This document shows, one piece after another, positions 5,185 to 5,864 of a stretch of DNA of 5,864 bases. Position numbers and translations under genes: made by a program. Source of the DNA: Terriglobales bacterium (GTDB lineage Bacteria > Acidobacteriota > Terriglobia > Terriglobales > Acidobacteriaceae). The stretch lies in the NCBI GenBank assembly GCA_019241735.1, contig JAFAWN010000478.1:1-5864 (forward strand), given 5' to 3'. Below the pieces are notes generated by a model that had not been told where the DNA came from, made no database searches, and saw nothing but the letters and a program-made list of their open reading frames with translations. Positions within the stretch are counted from its first letter, which is position 1; every line of letters starts with the position of its first letter.

Positions 5185-5864
5185 GGCCGAATTGCCCCGC
5201 TATTACTTTTTGTGAGGCGGACTCCGTCAATCCAAAGCCGGCCCCGGATAGGGCTGCCGGCTGGAATTCTCTGCAGCCGCAAAATTAATAGTCTGGTATC
5301 AGGGCCAGTCATGAAGGTTCCGCCGATGCGCTTCCAGAAGTCCGCGTCTTTGATGTCTTCGCTGGTGAAGTACGTGGTCCCGGAGTACATATCCTGGATT
5401 ACAAATTGCGGAGCGCCGGCAGCTTCGATGTTCGGGGCTTTGAAATAAGCGGAGAATTCGTAGCTGGTATTGGGTTCCACAGGCACCAAGTGACGGATTC
5501 CCACATCATCGACGCCGACGCCATCAAAGGCGATTTGCAGAGAGCGATGTCCGGAGTGCGATTCGGCGGGATCGAGTGCGATCGCGACCCCGGGCAACCT
5601 TTCGTAGAGCCAATCGAAGCCGCCATTGAGGACGGGAAGGCTGAAATCGCCGTTGACGATCAGGTTGTCTGGAGAGGACTGATAGGCCGCGAATTCCGGG
5701 AACACAGCGGACTGTTGCCAAACGAGCCGGGCCTGGTCCACAGCCTTGAGAGCCAACAGGTAACGGATGTATTCAAAGATGAAAGACTTCTCGACGGGCT
5801 GGCGTAGTTCGGCGAGTCGTTTCCATGCGAGCGAAGCGGCTTGAGTCTCGCGCAAGGAAAGCAG
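5181..5864 (-). CDS. Extracellular helical-repeat plus jelly-roll (CBM-like) protein, 5' end outside window
   Basis: The frame is open to the right edge, and the 227 visible codons are the C-terminal part of a larger protein. The TTG at 5855 is in frame but has no special claim as a start, because open codons continue upstream. Visible residues about 1-55 are amphipathic helices with A-x-x-x-W and A-L-x-x-x-x-x-A-R-x-x-W spacing, resembling the last TPR-like repeats. From about residue 66 the sequence changes to NLIVNGDFSLPVLNGGFDW (67-85), a typical opening of CBM4/9/22-like jelly-roll domains. Alternating beta-strand segments follow (about 94-216), including SHSGHRSLQIAFDG and the closing GRLWIDGVRL. 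Such modules bind carbohydrate in characterised enzymes; binding here is inference. The TGA stop overlaps the GTG of the O-antigen-ligase-like gene, giving a coupled pair and suggesting a shared glycan-assembly role, perhaps holding or presenting substrate in the periplasm. Confidence 0.8.
   Translation of the reverse strand: MLSLRETQAASLAWKRLAELRQPVEKSFIFEYIRYLLALKAVDQARLVWQQSAVFPEFAAYQSSPDNLIVNGDFSLPVLNGGFDWLYERLPGVAIALDPAESHSGHRSLQIAFDGVGVDDVGIRHLVPVEPNTSYEFSAYFKAPNIEAAGAPQFVIQDMYSGTTYFTSEDIKDADFWKRIGGTFMTGPDTRLLILRLQRIPAGSPIRGRLWIDGVRLTKSNSGAIRP

Noticed and set aside
5406..5807. 133-codon plus-strand frame antisense to the jelly-roll gene
   Set aside because: The opposite strand has a recognisable NGDF jelly-roll opening and is coupled by GTGA to the next gene. 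The plus frame has no motif or ribosome site and is a shadow.
5853..5855. TTG as the true start of the jelly-roll protein gene
   Set aside because: The codons before it (CTG CTT TCC) are open to the window edge, and the sequence there reads as the middle of a helical repeat, so the gene most likely begins outside the window.

Overview
The window looks like chromosomal DNA from a GC-rich Gram-negative bacterium, most plausibly an acidobacterium (Acidobacteriota, class Terriglobia). This assignment rests on overall gene style: a secreted Gly/Tyr-rich protein with 'SVTS-G' repeats, and a repeat/jelly-roll protein coupled to an O-antigen-ligase-like protein next to ftsY. No marker gene fixes it, so treat it as a guess. 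There are no RNA genes, CRISPR arrays, insertion sequences or phage genes.

Layout. Six of the seven genes lie on the minus strand; only folK is on plus. From the left: (i) 1-488 (-) is the 5' part of a gene for a secreted, tyrosine-rich protein of unknown function; it runs off the left edge. (ii) 604-1833 (-) encodes a 409-residue multi-pass membrane protein resembling GT-C-type sugar transferases. (iii) 1918-2172 (-) encodes a small alpha-helical protein of unknown function. (iv) 2271-2753 (+) is folK, the folate-pathway pyrophosphokinase, divergent from (iii) and convergent with ftsY. (v) 2765-3715 (-) is ftsY, the signal-recognition-particle receptor GTPase. (vi) 3766-5184 (-) is an O-antigen ligase/polymerase-family membrane protein with a GTG start. 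(vii) 5181-5864 (-) is the C-terminal part of an extracellular repeat-plus-jelly-roll protein; its start lies beyond the right edge.

How they fit together. Genes (vii) and (vi) overlap by 4 nt (GTGA) and are almost certainly co-transcribed, suggesting a shared role in surface polysaccharide or glycoconjugate assembly. ftsY follows 50 nt after (vi), but that gap holds a perfect TATAAT hexamer and a perfect GC-rich hairpin, so ftsY may also have its own promoter. FtsY and FolK are housekeeping proteins for membrane-protein targeting and folate synthesis. Gene (ii) may also act in cell-envelope sugar chemistry, but nothing here links it directly to (vi) or (vii).

I found no convincing new multi-gene system. 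The points most worth a second look are the Tyr-rich secreted protein, the 5' structure of ftsY, and the coupled pair (vi)/(vii).
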